In this document: positions 1 through 10,339 of the stretch, one piece after another
Position numbering within the stretch: position 1 is the first letter of the stretch
How the letters are laid out: each line of letters opens with the position of its first letter
NCBI GenBank assembly: GCA_036971475.1
Contig: JBAIZL010000001.1
Location: 101,612,850 to 101,676,849, forward strand
From: Prosapia bicincta
Taxonomy: Eukaryota; Arthropoda; Insecta; Hemiptera; Cercopidae
DNA length: 64,000 nt
Direction: 5' to 3'
Translations under genes and position numbers: made by a program
The notes under the pieces: model-generated
What the model was told of the DNA's origin: nothing
Databases searched by the model: none
What the model saw: the letters and a program-made list of their open reading frames with translations, nothing else

Positions 1-480
1 AAGGGTTACATATTTTACATTAAAAGGTTTTAACTATGATTAAATAAGTTGTAAACAAAACTTCATTATTTAAAATTTTAATGAAAAAAGGGTTAATTCA
101 AATGATAACCAAAGGGTTACATATTTTACATTAAAAGGTTTTAACTATGATTAAATAAGTTGTAAACAAAACTTCAGTATTTAAAATTTTAATGAAGAAA
201 GGGTTAACCAAATGATAACTAAAGGGTTTTTTATTTTATATAAAAAGGGTTAAATAAATTTTAAAATTTGTAAATTTCTTTGTAAATGATCAAGGATCAG
301 TTCAAAAGGGGGTAACTAGGTTTTAATAAATATAAATAAATTTCATTATGTGAATTTTCATGCCGAAAGGGTTAATCAAAGAGTAATCAAAGGGTTAAAT
401 ATTTTCTAATCAAAGGGTTAAATGAATATAAATAAATTTGTAGATTTTGTAAATGAGTGAAGATATGTTTGAAAAAGGTT
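1..480. repeat. Decaying ~110-bp tandem repeat
   Basis: The phrase AAGGGTTACATATTTTACAT starts at 1 and again at 112, and a third, more diverged unit starts near 222, so the period is 110-111 bp. The first two units are almost identical across their full length. From 222 to 480 the phrase AAAGGGTTAA recurs at shorter, irregular spacing, so the array is degenerating to the right. It probably continues left beyond the window. No coding potential is visible. Confidence 0.85.
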
Positions 481-1384
481 TTAAATATGTTTCAGTAAAC
501 ATTTTTATTAAAATATGTATTTAAATATTATAATTTCAATATGGGAAGGTGTTTGAATTTATTCAGCAGATGTTTTAACAATTTTTATAAATTATGATTT
601 GATGTTCAGTAAATATTTTGATAATCTGGTAGGAGATATGGCTATATGTTTTATATGTAATTTTTGTTTCAGTATGTACTTCATAATTGGTTTTTATATA
701 ATTTGATATGTTTTATGAAATTGCTTTTAGGTTGTTTGGTAAAATTGATTGAAATTTTACCTGCTAAAGTAAATAGAATTTGAATTTTAAATTGCTCATT
801 TTAAATTGATAAAGATATAGAAAAAATTATATCATTTAAATGGCTATGTAAAATATGGCCATAAATAAAGTAGTGTGTTTAGAAAGTTTAAATAAATTGA
901 ACAAAATGTGAAAAATAGGGATCTTTCGGAGTGTGTTGAAAAGTAAGGCTTTGCTTGAATCAACGAATATTTGTAATTTGTAACAATTAAAATTTTCAGT
1001 AAAAAGTTAAGTAAACAAAACCATATATTGACGTTTAAAATCGCAAGGTTGAGAACCTGGGATAATGAAATAAAATTATGACAAGTTGTAAAGGGTTATA
1101 TTTCCGACAAGTAAGATTGACCGTCAAGGAGAGCGAAGTTTTACGCTTTGGCATACTCTGAATGAAAGAAAATTAAAATCGTAAATTCTTAATTTAAATT
1201 TAAATGTCAACTAAAATAAGCAGAGTTGGTTTCTTAACTGTGTTAAGAACCAACACAAAGGATATATTTTTTTTTTTTTTAGTCAAATAAATTGCAGACT
1301 GTGCATTGTAATATTAAATTTTAAATTTTTTAAAAATTAAAAAATAAAGATTTTTTAACTAACTTGCAAACAAACTGAGTATTA
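481..1384. other. AT-rich stretch, nothing recognised
   Basis: Very AT-rich sequence with short homopolymers, including a T run near 1,267-1,280. No open frame, RNA gene or clear repeat was seen. Confidence 0.6.
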
Positions 1385-1770
1385 TTTTAAACAAGTTTCT
1401 TACACTCTCCTACAGCTGATATGGTCATTTCGCCGTTTAGATGTCTTTCAAAAGAACCCATCCCCCGGGACGACTTACCCGTTAAGGGTAGAATCCGCAG
1501 CAAGTTAGGTTTTTTCTTTTTTAAGTCCAGTGACTTGTTCTCTGGCAGATTTTGGCGAGCTTTGCACAGCGTTCGTGGCTTTTGCTGCGAGCGGCTCGTT
1601 TCAAAATTCTTGCTCTGCAACGGGCGTTGGTGGGCGGGCTTGCGCGCGCGTGCTGGTCGACGGTGGGGTTGACGGCATGGTGCCGCGAGTGGGTGCTGGC
1701 CGGGTCCGTTGCAGTGTGTGTGTGTGTATTGCAACGGGGTGAGAGACCGTCGCAAGTGGGAAATAAGTAA
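1385..1770 (-). mobile_element. GC-rich fragment of an unidentified dispersed repeat, copy 1
   Basis: This block is clearly richer in G+C and CpG than its surroundings. It shares the phrase AAGTCCAG followed about 14 bp later by CTGGCAGATT, and a GTTGCAGTRTGTGTGTGTGT end, with the block at 3,190-3,790, so the two are relatives. On the minus strand a 141-codon frame spans it, with a proline/arginine-rich start and the end KKKKPNLLRILPLTGK...MTISAVGECKKLV. I do not recognise this protein. The GT tract is bracketed by GTTGCA and TGCAAC. Orientation is a guess from the longest frame. It could be the 5' part of a retroelement. Confidence 0.4.
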
Positions 1771-2150
1771 TTTCCTGTTGTTTAGAAATAAAGCTGTTTT
1801 TAAAATAATCAAGTAGGGAATTATACAATTATTAAAGAGGGAAAAATTAAATAAAACAGTAAATAGAATAGTTAAGCCACATTAAAGAATGTTATAAAAT
1901 AAAGTTGTAATAACTAACTAAATTTGAACATCGAGAGTGAAGCGAAAAAATTCTAAGTGCCTAAAAAAGCTATTTTTCGAACCAAACCACGTAGAACTTT
2001 CATCGACATTTTAAAAGAAACACAATAACCTAGAATGAACATTAGAGAAAACAGAATTCAGAAAACTTAAGAAACAAAAAAGTTACAGCCGTTTAAATAA
2101 AATAGACATTTTTCAGTGTTCTAAAATTAATTATCAAACTATGCAAGCTA
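1771..2150. other. AT-rich stretch, nothing recognised
   Basis: AT-rich, stop-filled in all frames; no feature supported. Confidence 0.6.
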
Positions 2151-2570
2151 AAACAGATTCGTTGCCCGACTTGCCTGTACAAGGAATAAATCGAGTGATA
2201 GCAAACTTGCAGGCGGGGTGCGGTAGGTTAAATTCACCGCTATATATACTTGGTCTCTAAGCCTTTAGAGACAGTCTGTAAAAATTTTCTAACACGAGGT
2301 GCCGCGGGACGCTATGCTGGACCGCGAGTAGAAACCGTCAGCAGGCCAGATGGACAATAACCTCAGCGCTTTCGACATCCAGGACCACCAAGGATGAAGG
2401 CTCCAGACTCAGCCTCCAGGACGCTCGAATAGAGGGAAACCACCACCGACGAACCAGGGATGGCGACTTCCGGTGTCCAAGGACCAGGGAATCCAGACGA
2501 GGGACCCCAAGGACCGGCAAGAACATCTTTGGCAAGTCATTTCCTTTATTCGAAATCATTCACGTCAAAT
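2151..2570 (+). other. GC-rich island with promoter-like start, unidentified
   Basis: A sharply bounded ~400-bp island of higher G+C. Downstream of the TATA-like site the plus strand has repeated CCAGGAC/CCAAGGA words (about 2,380-2,515). On the minus strand a 73-codon frame crosses it, but no family is recognisable. A TATA-to-initiator arrangement at the left edge and the abrupt composition change would fit the start of an LTR or other retroelement, but no long terminal repeat, primer-binding site or pol sequence was found nearby. Confidence 0.35.
2241..2276 (+). promoter_or_regulatory. TATA box with initiator-like CAGT and overlapping hairpin
   Basis: TATATATA lies at 2,241-2,248 and an arthropod-initiator-like CAGT lies at 2,272, about 31 bp downstream, the usual TATA-to-start distance. 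Between them GTCTCTAA (2,253-2,260) and TTAGAGAC (2,265-2,272) form a perfect 8-bp inverted repeat with a 4-base loop, ending at the proposed start. No downstream gene was identified, so function is inferred only from spacing. Confidence 0.35.
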
Positions 2571-3189
2571 TTAGTTAGTTAATTTTATTAAATTCAAACA
2601 AATTTGCAAGCTTAAAACAATGACTTCACTCTTTATAAAATCTTAATAAATTGTATGCTAAGTAAATGAATTTATGTGCTCAGAATATTTAAAATAATGA
2701 ATATTAAAATTACAAAAGGTTTTTGGCCATAAGCCGTTTATTTAAAGAAAGTGAGAAATTTTCGAATATCATAAATTTCAAAATTAAAGGTCATAAACTA
2801 TGAATTTACCAATTCCATATAGTAGATAAAATATTATTATGTGTAATTTTGAAAATAATTTTATGTTATGTCTATGTTATTAATCTATATGTAAAGTATA
2901 ATTTTTCAAAGCATAAGAAACGAGAAGTAACTCAGTGAATTGTTTTGCTAATATAATTGTGTAATACTTTGAGGGATAAATTTTCTTTTTTATTTCAATA
3001 AATAGAGTTAAATATGTCATAAAAATCAAGATTATTTGCATTCCATCCTGTGTCAAATAACCAATAAAAACTGTTTAGCTTTTTCCAACTAATATAAAAA
3101 GGATTATCAAATCAGTAAACAAATTTAATTAAATTTCATTAAATGGCAATAGATAAAGCCTAATGTTTTAAAGAGTTTCGCTCTACTAA
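2571..3189. other. AT-rich stretch, nothing recognised
   Basis: AT-rich sequence with no supported feature. Confidence 0.6.
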
Positions 3190-3790
3190 TTTAATGAGCT
3201 AGCCTAAAGATTAGTTGGTTTTTTGTAATAAAAGTCCAGAGATTTATCTACTGGCAGATTGTGTTTAAGAGGACACAGGAGCCTTTTAAAATAGGTATTT
3301 TTAAACACAATCATATTTTGCACGTTCCCTTGCTGTTTCTGCAGATCATCATCAGGTGGTAAGACCCTGTGTTTTTTATGTGTATTATTCTAAATGTGTT
3401 TCTTTCCAGCTGACTATTAATTTGACATGTGTGACTATACTTAGACCATACACAATTGATAAACTTATTTAGGAGGGTTTATATGTATTTTAAATAGTAG
3501 TCAGCGGGAATAGGCTTGTGGTGGGTTTGGCCCTACGAGCAGGAAACATACACTTAACTCTGGGAGTTTAGCACGGTTTTACCAGCGGGGTGACAGGCAG
3601 TTTTGTGGTTGTTTATAAATATGTTTTCTTGTAAACAATTAAAGTTTTAGTATTCTGCAAGAAAGGAGTTAAACAACGCAAGCAGACGACCGCGTGGAGC
3701 TGCGACGGTAGGGACGGTAGTGGCGAGTTGGGGGGGGACGTTGCAGTATGTGTGTGTGTATGTGTGTGTGTGTTTATAAATTTCTCTACA
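3190..3790 (-). mobile_element. Unidentified dispersed repeat, copy 2
   Basis: Related to the block at 1,385-1,770: both contain a T-rich run, AAGTCCAG, then CTGGCAGATT, and both end in a GTTGCAG-GTGTGTGTGT tract (here 3,742-3,775). This copy is longer and less GC-rich in the middle. It includes a GC-rich stretch at 3,680-3,745 with an eight-G run. The two copies lie in the same orientation about 1.8-2.0 kb apart. No protein is recognisable in this copy. Confidence 0.4.
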
Positions 3791-4036
3791 TTAAAAGCTA
3801 TGTTCAAAACAATAATGGCAATTTTACTCCTCAACTTGAACGTTATACTGAACCTCTTTATGTTCCTGTTAGAGAATTTGTATTTCTCTTAACTCCATTT
3901 TTTTATAAAGTTAATGATCGTCTATAAATCCAAGCTATATATCATATTATCACTTAATGAAATTCTCCGTATGATATTTTGTAGCTTATTAATGCATATG
4001 ATATGTTGTAGGCTATTTATTACTGATAAAACACTA

Positions 4037-4100
4037 AACAATTTCAGTGGTTAGTTTCTACATTCATCTCCAGCTAGCAAATGGAGATCTCCTTTATATA
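4037..4100. repeat. Left copy of 64-bp direct repeat flanking regucalcin pseudogene
   Basis: Nearly identical to 4,778-4,841, with about three mismatches including the last base, at an offset of 741 bp. It contains the palindromes GGAGATCTCC and GCTAGC. In the right copy the repeat directly abuts the regucalcin frame and may itself derive from regucalcin coding sequence. That would make this copy the stub of a second, truncated tandem unit. Confidence 0.85.
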
Positions 4101-4183
4101 ACAGATTTATTTATCAAACAAATAAATATATTTAAATACAAAATATTTTTATTTAAAATTATTTTTAAAGATAACAATAATTT

Positions 4184-4780
4184 TTATATTTTTACTGGTA
4201 AACTGGGGGAACCTTTAACTCCAAGATGTGTAACTCTGAAACTCTGCCCTGCATTATGGTACTTACCAAGCTCACTTTCACTTAAGCCGATATTGCCAGA
4301 TGATACATTCAACTCATCATAATTAGGGCCACCAAAATAAGCTGATGGGACCTGCAGTGAAGGGAACTTGAGAGTAGAAAGTAACTCACCTGTTGTTGGA
4401 TTAATGTTTAGAATTTGAGCTCCAGATAAGAGAGCAACTCATAAGTTTCCTTCAATGTCAATGGTCATTCCATCAGGAAAACCCTGTACTTTATTTGCTT
4501 TCAAATCAAATAGTTTTCTCATTGGTAATATTTCCTACTTCATTATTATAGTCGTAACTATCAATCCTAAGTTTCAGGGTATCTATGAAGTAGAAATTTT
4601 CCTGTCAGGACTCCAGGCAAGACCATTGGATAAGGTTATATTTTTCAAATGCTTGGAAATACTCTTGTCTTTGTTAACTCTATATAAAGCACCATTTTCA
4701 GGTACCCATTCATTTGGCTTTCCTTCAACTTCTGGTCCCATTGAACCTGCCCACATACGACCAGCAGGGTCAACTTTAAC
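4184..4780 (-). pseudogene. Regucalcin (SMP-30/gluconolactonase family) pseudogene, C-terminal two thirds
   Basis: Regucalcins are cytosolic six-bladed beta-propeller proteins of about 300 residues that bind a divalent metal and act as lactonases or calcium-handling proteins. Reading the minus strand, KVDPAGRMWAGSMGPE is followed by ISKHLKNITLSNGLAWSPD, then after a frameshift YFIDTLKLRIDSYDYNN, then after a second shift GFPDGMTIDIEGN, an in-frame TGA where the family usually has Trp (GNL-stop-VAL), INPTTGELLSTLKFP, and the family's usual ending FRVTHLGVKGSP...VKI with a natural stop at 4,184-4,186. These match the central and C-terminal family blocks in order. The N-terminal third is missing. 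The homologous parts run on without intron-sized gaps, which suggests a processed copy, but no poly(A) tail is clear. Two frameshifts and one nonsense codon make it non-functional. Confidence 0.88.
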
Positions 4781-4841
4781 AATTACAGTGGTTGGTTTCT
4801 ACATTCATCTCCAGCTAGCAAATGGAGATCTCCTTTATATT
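4778..4841. repeat. Right copy of 64-bp direct repeat flanking regucalcin pseudogene
   Basis: See the partner at 4,037-4,100. On the minus strand this copy lies immediately upstream of the KVDPAGR block. One frame reads AGDECRNQPL just before it, which could be a decayed form of the family's (N/D)NRFNDGKVDP segment. The match is weak. Confidence 0.85.
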
Positions 4842-6509
4842 ACATTGTAGGTGTAACCCACGTAAATGAATTTTGTTGCCTCCCCTTCTATTATAGAGAG
4901 AATCACTGCTTTCGGTATAAAAATCTCAGAAATCACTGCTTATCTAGGACCTAAACATGTTCCCTTAAGGTAGTATCGGAGAATACCTCTCTTTGTGACT
5001 TTCACGCATAACACCTCTACTTCGAGATAATTGTCCTTTCTGTAGTATTTTCTACTTCCTTGTAACCTTCCCTTGACTTGAAATTTCTTGCTTTGATCAT
5101 CTTGATTTCACTGAATAAATCATAAGTAATTATTGAGTAACAGAGAGAAAACTTTTAACTTGCTTGCTGACGCGTTTCGAAACAATCGTTTCTTTGGATT
5201 CATCACAGGATTCTCGCAAGGCGTTATACTAGAAAGGTACGTCTTTATGACGCCGGTAGAGAGTAGGTGTCCATCAGATAAGTAACGTTGCTTATGTAAT
5301 CTCCCTACATTCTTAAATGCTTCTACCTTAACCTACATATGTTTACAATTCTACGTAGGCGTATTATGACATTCGGCCAGATAATGTCCATCCTGGCAGG
5401 ATGCCATAGAACCTTATAAAAGTTAAACAAGGCGTTATAGTGGGATAATACCTTTCTATTAAAGTTATACAGCTCTACGGAGCGTACCAATATGTTCTTC
5501 CCTTTATCTCAGACTTGGAAGATTTTAAGATCTGCCTTAATATTGTCTATTATTTCACTTGTATCGTTAGTTAGATATTCCACATACAATCTATAAAAAT
5601 AATAGGCTACTATTACAATTTCTTATAAGGACTGATTTAGCTAATGTAATTGTCTTTTTCTTCGCTTTTGCAATGTATTCTATACATACTAATTATTTCC
5701 AAACACCAGGAATACGGTTTTAAACAACAGTATTAATTAATACGTTAAACGTCATACGGAGAAGATTTACATTTCTTGCCTTCATTATTTTACTAAGCCA
5801 CGACTACATTACAAAAGACAAGTAACATAATACTAACATCAAAGAGAAGTAAATATTAGCTGAGAGGAGGGGGCTATAACACCATAGAAACGCGCGGCAT
5901 ACGGACCTCTGTGACAAAGCATTTAGCCAGTCGTTATATTACAAAGGAACACAGATCGAATATTTCAACAGACAATCTAAATGTCTTTGTAAATAGAAAA
6001 TCTCTTTGTCTTTGAAAGTGAGAAGTTGTTAGTTATTATCACCGTATACTAGGCTTACTGGGATCAGTAGGCTACATAATGCAGTGTAAATGGTAATACT
6101 TTTATGTTTTAATGTAGAAACTAAAACTCAAGTTAGTATTTAAAATAAGAAGTCTGGCATGCTTGTGATTAAAGGAGATAATTAGGAAATGTAAGCCCTG
6201 GGCATTAGACACCCAGAATTTAGCTAAGGAGGAGGAAAGAACATGAACAACAAGGGGGACATCAACTAGGTTGTAACAATCCACAAAATAGTCAAGTTAC
6301 CTCAATGCATACTTTCTTTTACTTTAGGGGACAATTTCAACAGCTGTGTATTTTATAAGGGTTGTTTCCGAAACTTGTATTATTATTGATGCGTTAAATA
6401 TTATTACATTTTAATTTACTAATTAACTAATGCTCCTACTACTTTAAGCACAAATAAAACTAAAAATTGTATTAGTAAGGCTTATTTATTCATCTTGGTA
6501 ATTAAATGT
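4842..6509. other. Unannotated AT-rich sequence
   Basis: No gene seen. Around 5,168-5,215 the minus strand carries GATGA ... a GAAAC/GTTTC hairpin ... GAAACGCGTC, which resembles a degraded hammerhead-ribozyme-like element end, but its core has extra bases and it was not called. The rest is featureless. Confidence 0.5.
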
Positions 6510-6516
6510 ATATACG

Positions 6517-6527
6517 GCGCATGCGCA
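6517..6527. promoter_or_regulatory. NRF1/EWG-like palindrome GCGCATGCGCA
   Basis: The site matches the core of the NRF1 binding consensus (Drosophila orthologue: erect wing). The longer word GCATGCGCAAT occurs three times in the window (6,519, 8,334, 44,214), always isolated in AT-rich DNA. It may mark a promoter, but no gene was identified next to any of the three. Confidence 0.3.
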
Positions 6528-6529
6528 AT

Positions 6530-9048
6530 ATAGCTTTTCCGACGAGTGGATGACGGGCTTAATTTTTTTTTTCATAGGGATGGTGGGGGTCCTTAGGCAC
6601 CTTCACCCCCGTCGGTGCGCTACTGATAGGCATTACGTTATGAGTCATGTGCGCAAGCTTGCAAAAAATACATATTGCCCAAAACGGGATATTACGGTCG
6701 CTAAACATTTTCTGAAAGCTATAAATCAAATAGAAGTATTTCTAAGGGAGAAACATGATGTCCACCTTTTGCTGACAATGATGACAATCTGGTTCATTTG
6801 GGTTGATATTTAAGAGGGCGAAATCTGAAGAAGTGTCCGCTACACGCGAGGCTACTATTAGTTTTAATATAATAACCTCTGAGATTTAGGCGAATTTAAG
6901 ATTGCAGTTCCGTAAATTTCACTTGAACACCTAAATGTCGGCCGTATCCCGTTTGTGTATTGTACACACTATTTGTAGTTATTGGTAATGAGCTAGTGTT
7001 ATCGCATTGAAGATTAGCAAAATTTTTTTTAAATATGGGTAGGATTAAGTTTAGACATAAAAGCAACCTGTCGAAGCATTAGAGTTGCATCATAGCATGT
7101 GTGCGTGGTCGCGTACATAAAACAGACCTATTCTCTATGGAGTCATAAACGAATACCTATCGGGGTTTGGCACTGTTACACCTGCAAGCTTCTAATTGCA
7201 TAATCAAGAAACTAACTTTTAAAGAATCAAAAACTTCTATGTTTGTTTTCATAAAATGTTCCAAAATTATTTGAAATAATATATCCTAATGATCAGTAGC
7301 GTACAAATTTTAAAGTAAGTACCTTTTACAAAATCAAAATTTTTTTTAGTGTATGTCAAAAAACCTTTAACCATAGTGTATGTTAATTCATCGAATTTTT
7401 AATGCTTCTAAACCTTACAAAGAGCTTCTACCCTTAAGGATAGTCCATATTTCATAATCCAGGATTTCACGATCGATTACGGGTTTTTTATTAACTTTTT
7501 TAAATTTCTGTCTACGCTTTCCAGAATTTACCTAGCTCCAATATTACTATTAACTTCATAATCAGTGACCTTCTTCTTCCCAGTCGATAATCTGTTGAAT
7601 TTTTAACGTTTCAAATATCTTTAGAAAGACAATTTTATTCAAGTAGTACAGTTTTTGGACACTGCTGGAAGAGACTAAACACCTCCAGGTGACATGAAAC
7701 CGTTCCTACGTGCTCAGAGTGAAATACAGACCTCTCCGGGGACTTGAAATTTGAGGCTTCGCCAACTTTTATACATTAAGACAAAGTCGGGAACATTTCG
7801 ACTCCCTCGAGACATATTACTCTTTGTTTTTTTAACGGTTGGATAAAAGTCCGCGGTAAATTTTAAAGAGGTTTTTTTCAGAAACTTTTGTTCGCATAAA
7901 AAGCCGTTTTGCTCGTACCCATTGTTTTCTAGAACAAATAGAAGTTTACTGCCTCAAGATAAGTGCTTTATTGCAGAATTGTAAGGCCAGTGTGGAAGCA
8001 TGTTTAACATAGCCTGCAACTAGGATCTGTTCGTTAAACCAAGTGGTTGGTTATTACAAAAACATTAAAGACAAACGGGGTGTTTCTAAAATAAATAAAA
8101 CTACAACGATTATTAATATATGAAAATTAGAATGGATTTTTTAAAATTAAAATAGCATTGAGATAAATTTTAAAATTAATCGTAGAGAGCAGATGTTTGT
8201 TTCACCCTCTACACGAGATCAACCTCACTCATATACATCCAATTCAAGGAATAAATTCCTCAACTTTCAGAAATTTACGTTTCTACTTATTTAAAGTCAT
8301 TCAAAATTCTGTTCAACTTATTAATGTTCTACGGCATGCGCAATATTTACTGCTCAATTATTTACTGCCTAATTTTGCTTAGATTTACTTTGTCACATTA
8401 AATCAATTTTGTTGCAACTAACGACAAAATATGTAACTCGGAATAAAAGTTTTTTTCTCTTTGGTCTTCCACATAACTAGGAAACTAAAAAGAGGCACTT
8501 AGTTTCAACACTGGGACTTAATCCAAACGAAGGACTATTTCAGGCTAGCTATAATTTAAGAAAATAACCCTTTCTTTTAAATAATGATTTATCTTTCTTT
8601 ACCTATTACGAATAAAATTAACTTCATGTTATGAATCCTTTATCCACGTTCGGTCACATTCCTGCCTACCCAATGTAGTTTGGACTCCGCCTATCTGCAT
8701 CAGCGTGCATGCTAGGCTGCTATGCATCCGCAGACATAACGAGTGGCCAAGGACATTAAAACAGACTAAAACCACGTAACATTTACGCCAACTATTCATT
8801 TATATGAAATCACTCAAACATGAGTGTAGAACTCTTAAACGTGAAACTATAAACAAAGATTAAAAGACTAAAGCATCAATATTTACAAAATTAAGACAAA
8901 TATTAATAAAAATAATATAAGAAGAAATAATTATTGAAAACTTTTAATCACATTCTAAAAAGCGAGAAGGATATATAAATGCATTTTATTTAAAATACAA
9001 AAAAAAAAAAATTAAATAAGCAAAAGCTTAGGTTATTAAAAGGCTAGG
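6530..9048. other. Unannotated sequence
   Basis: Contains an 87-codon plus-strand frame (6,550-6,813) that begins 23 bp after the NRF1-like site. Its product (MTGLIFFFIGMVGVLRHL...) is not recognised, and its length is compatible with chance. A second GCATGCGCAAT lies at 8,334-8,344. Otherwise AT-rich with no supported feature. Confidence 0.45.
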
Positions 9049-9071
9049 TTTGGTTGGTTAGGTTAGGTTAT
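9049..9071 (+). repeat. Short GGTT/GGTTA run, telomere-like (TTAGG)
   Basis: GGTTGGTTAGGTTAGGTTA contains two in-register copies of the insect telomere word TTAGG plus near copies. Such short GGTTA runs are frequent in insect genomes. This does not indicate a chromosome end. Confidence 0.4.
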
Positions 9072-9665
9072 GAATGAAATCAATAAAGTTTAAAAACACA
9101 ATTTTCAGGAAGGTATTTCAAAATACACCTATATCGTTTTGTGACACCGCTTTATTTTAGCGTCTTTTATATATAATGTAACCGTTTCATTCAACATGTG
9201 ACTATCAGACGGTAATAAAGTGTAAGCTGTGATGGTCTGCAGGGAATGCAACATTTCACGTCTCAGTTATGCATCGAACACTTAACGACGTCATAAATCT
9301 ACTGAGAATGTAATGACGCGTAAAGTACTGTTAAATTACATTTTCAATATAAAATGTTTTACTCGAGATGTCTTGTCTATAACCGTTATATTTCATCAGA
9401 GAGTATTCTAATAGGAACAAGCTATTCTAAGCTTCACTGTAGCGTGGCATAAGGAAATGACCTACATGCGAAATATATATCTCAAAATGTATAAAACACG
9501 AGGATTTATTAACGTTTCTCTTACAACCGTTTGGAGTGCTGGCATTTATATTATGTAGCCATGTAATTAAATTGCTATGCAATACAAATGCGATTGAAAC
9601 GCTGGGCCACATTGATATTCTGCAAGGGTATCACTTGTACTTAATACTACTGTATTAACGATCCG

Positions 9666-9667
<2 letters not shown>
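9072..9667. other. Unannotated sequence
   Basis: No supported gene or repeat; a 61-codon minus-strand frame at 9,427-9,612 is unremarkable. Confidence 0.5.
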
Positions 9668-9727
<60 letters not shown>

Positions 9728-9741
9728 TATATATATATATA
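9668..9741. repeat. (CT)n-(AT)n microsatellite
   Basis: Uninterrupted CT dinucleotides run from about 9,668 to 9,725, followed by a short AT tract to about 9,741. Confidence 0.95.
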
Positions 9742-10009
9742 GTTTTTAATACATTTTTATTGACTTACTTTCTTGTCCGGTTCAAATTTGCAATTAAATT
9801 TAAACTAATTTTCCGTTGTTCAGAAATTAAACTTTGAGTATACCAAAATGACAAATTAGTAATACGGCATTATTGAGCTAATAAATATGGGAATATGCAA
9901 GGCTTTTTATAATTAGTTTAAACGATTTTTTTGAAAATCACCACACAAAAATAAAAACCCATAGCAGATATTTAATAAAAGCACAAAAGCTGTAGTAAAA
10001 AGCTGTTTT
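9742..10009. other. AT-rich left flank of the satellite
   Basis: AT-rich transition sequence. The first recognisable satellite monomers start near 10,010. Confidence 0.5.
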
Positions 10010-10339
10010 TTATAGTGCTGTTAGAGAACGGACCTGTTTACAGCTTGATAGAGACCGAATTATTCATAGTTCTGGTAGCGAAATCGTACAAATGGTTAAA
10101 ATGTGCTTTAGCTACAGAGGTGAAAAGAACTGGTCTGTTTCTAGCTTGTTAGAGATCTAGTTAATTTTATATCTGAAAACATACGGCTATATTTATAGGA
10201 CTGGTAAAGAACGGCTTTATTTACACCTTGGTAGAGAGAAAATTATTTATAGTGTCTGGTAGATAACGGCTTTATTTATAGCCTTTTAAAGAACGATTTA
10301 ATTTATTGCTTTGTTCAGAGTGAAATATTTATAGCTGTA
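10010..10339. repeat. Left edge of satellite: diverged ~27-bp monomers
   Basis: Monomers of roughly 27-29 bp, with a loose consensus GGYTTTATTTATAGC-CTGGTAGAGAAC, follow one another here without the 137-bp periodicity. Examples start near 10,200 and 10,260. They are very diverged from each other. This fits the edge of an array where unequal exchange no longer homogenises the copies. Confidence 0.8.

Noticed and set aside
5160..5220. Fourth hammerhead-like motif (minus strand)
   Set aside because: Core is interrupted (CTGTGATGA) although GAAACGCGTC and a stem II hairpin are present; too degraded to call.
6550..6813. 87-codon frame after the NRF1-like site
   Set aside because: Unrecognised product and length compatible with chance; mentioned only in the region entry.
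9049..9071. Telomere or chromosome end
   Set aside because: Only two exact TTAGG words; long unique sequence continues on both sides.
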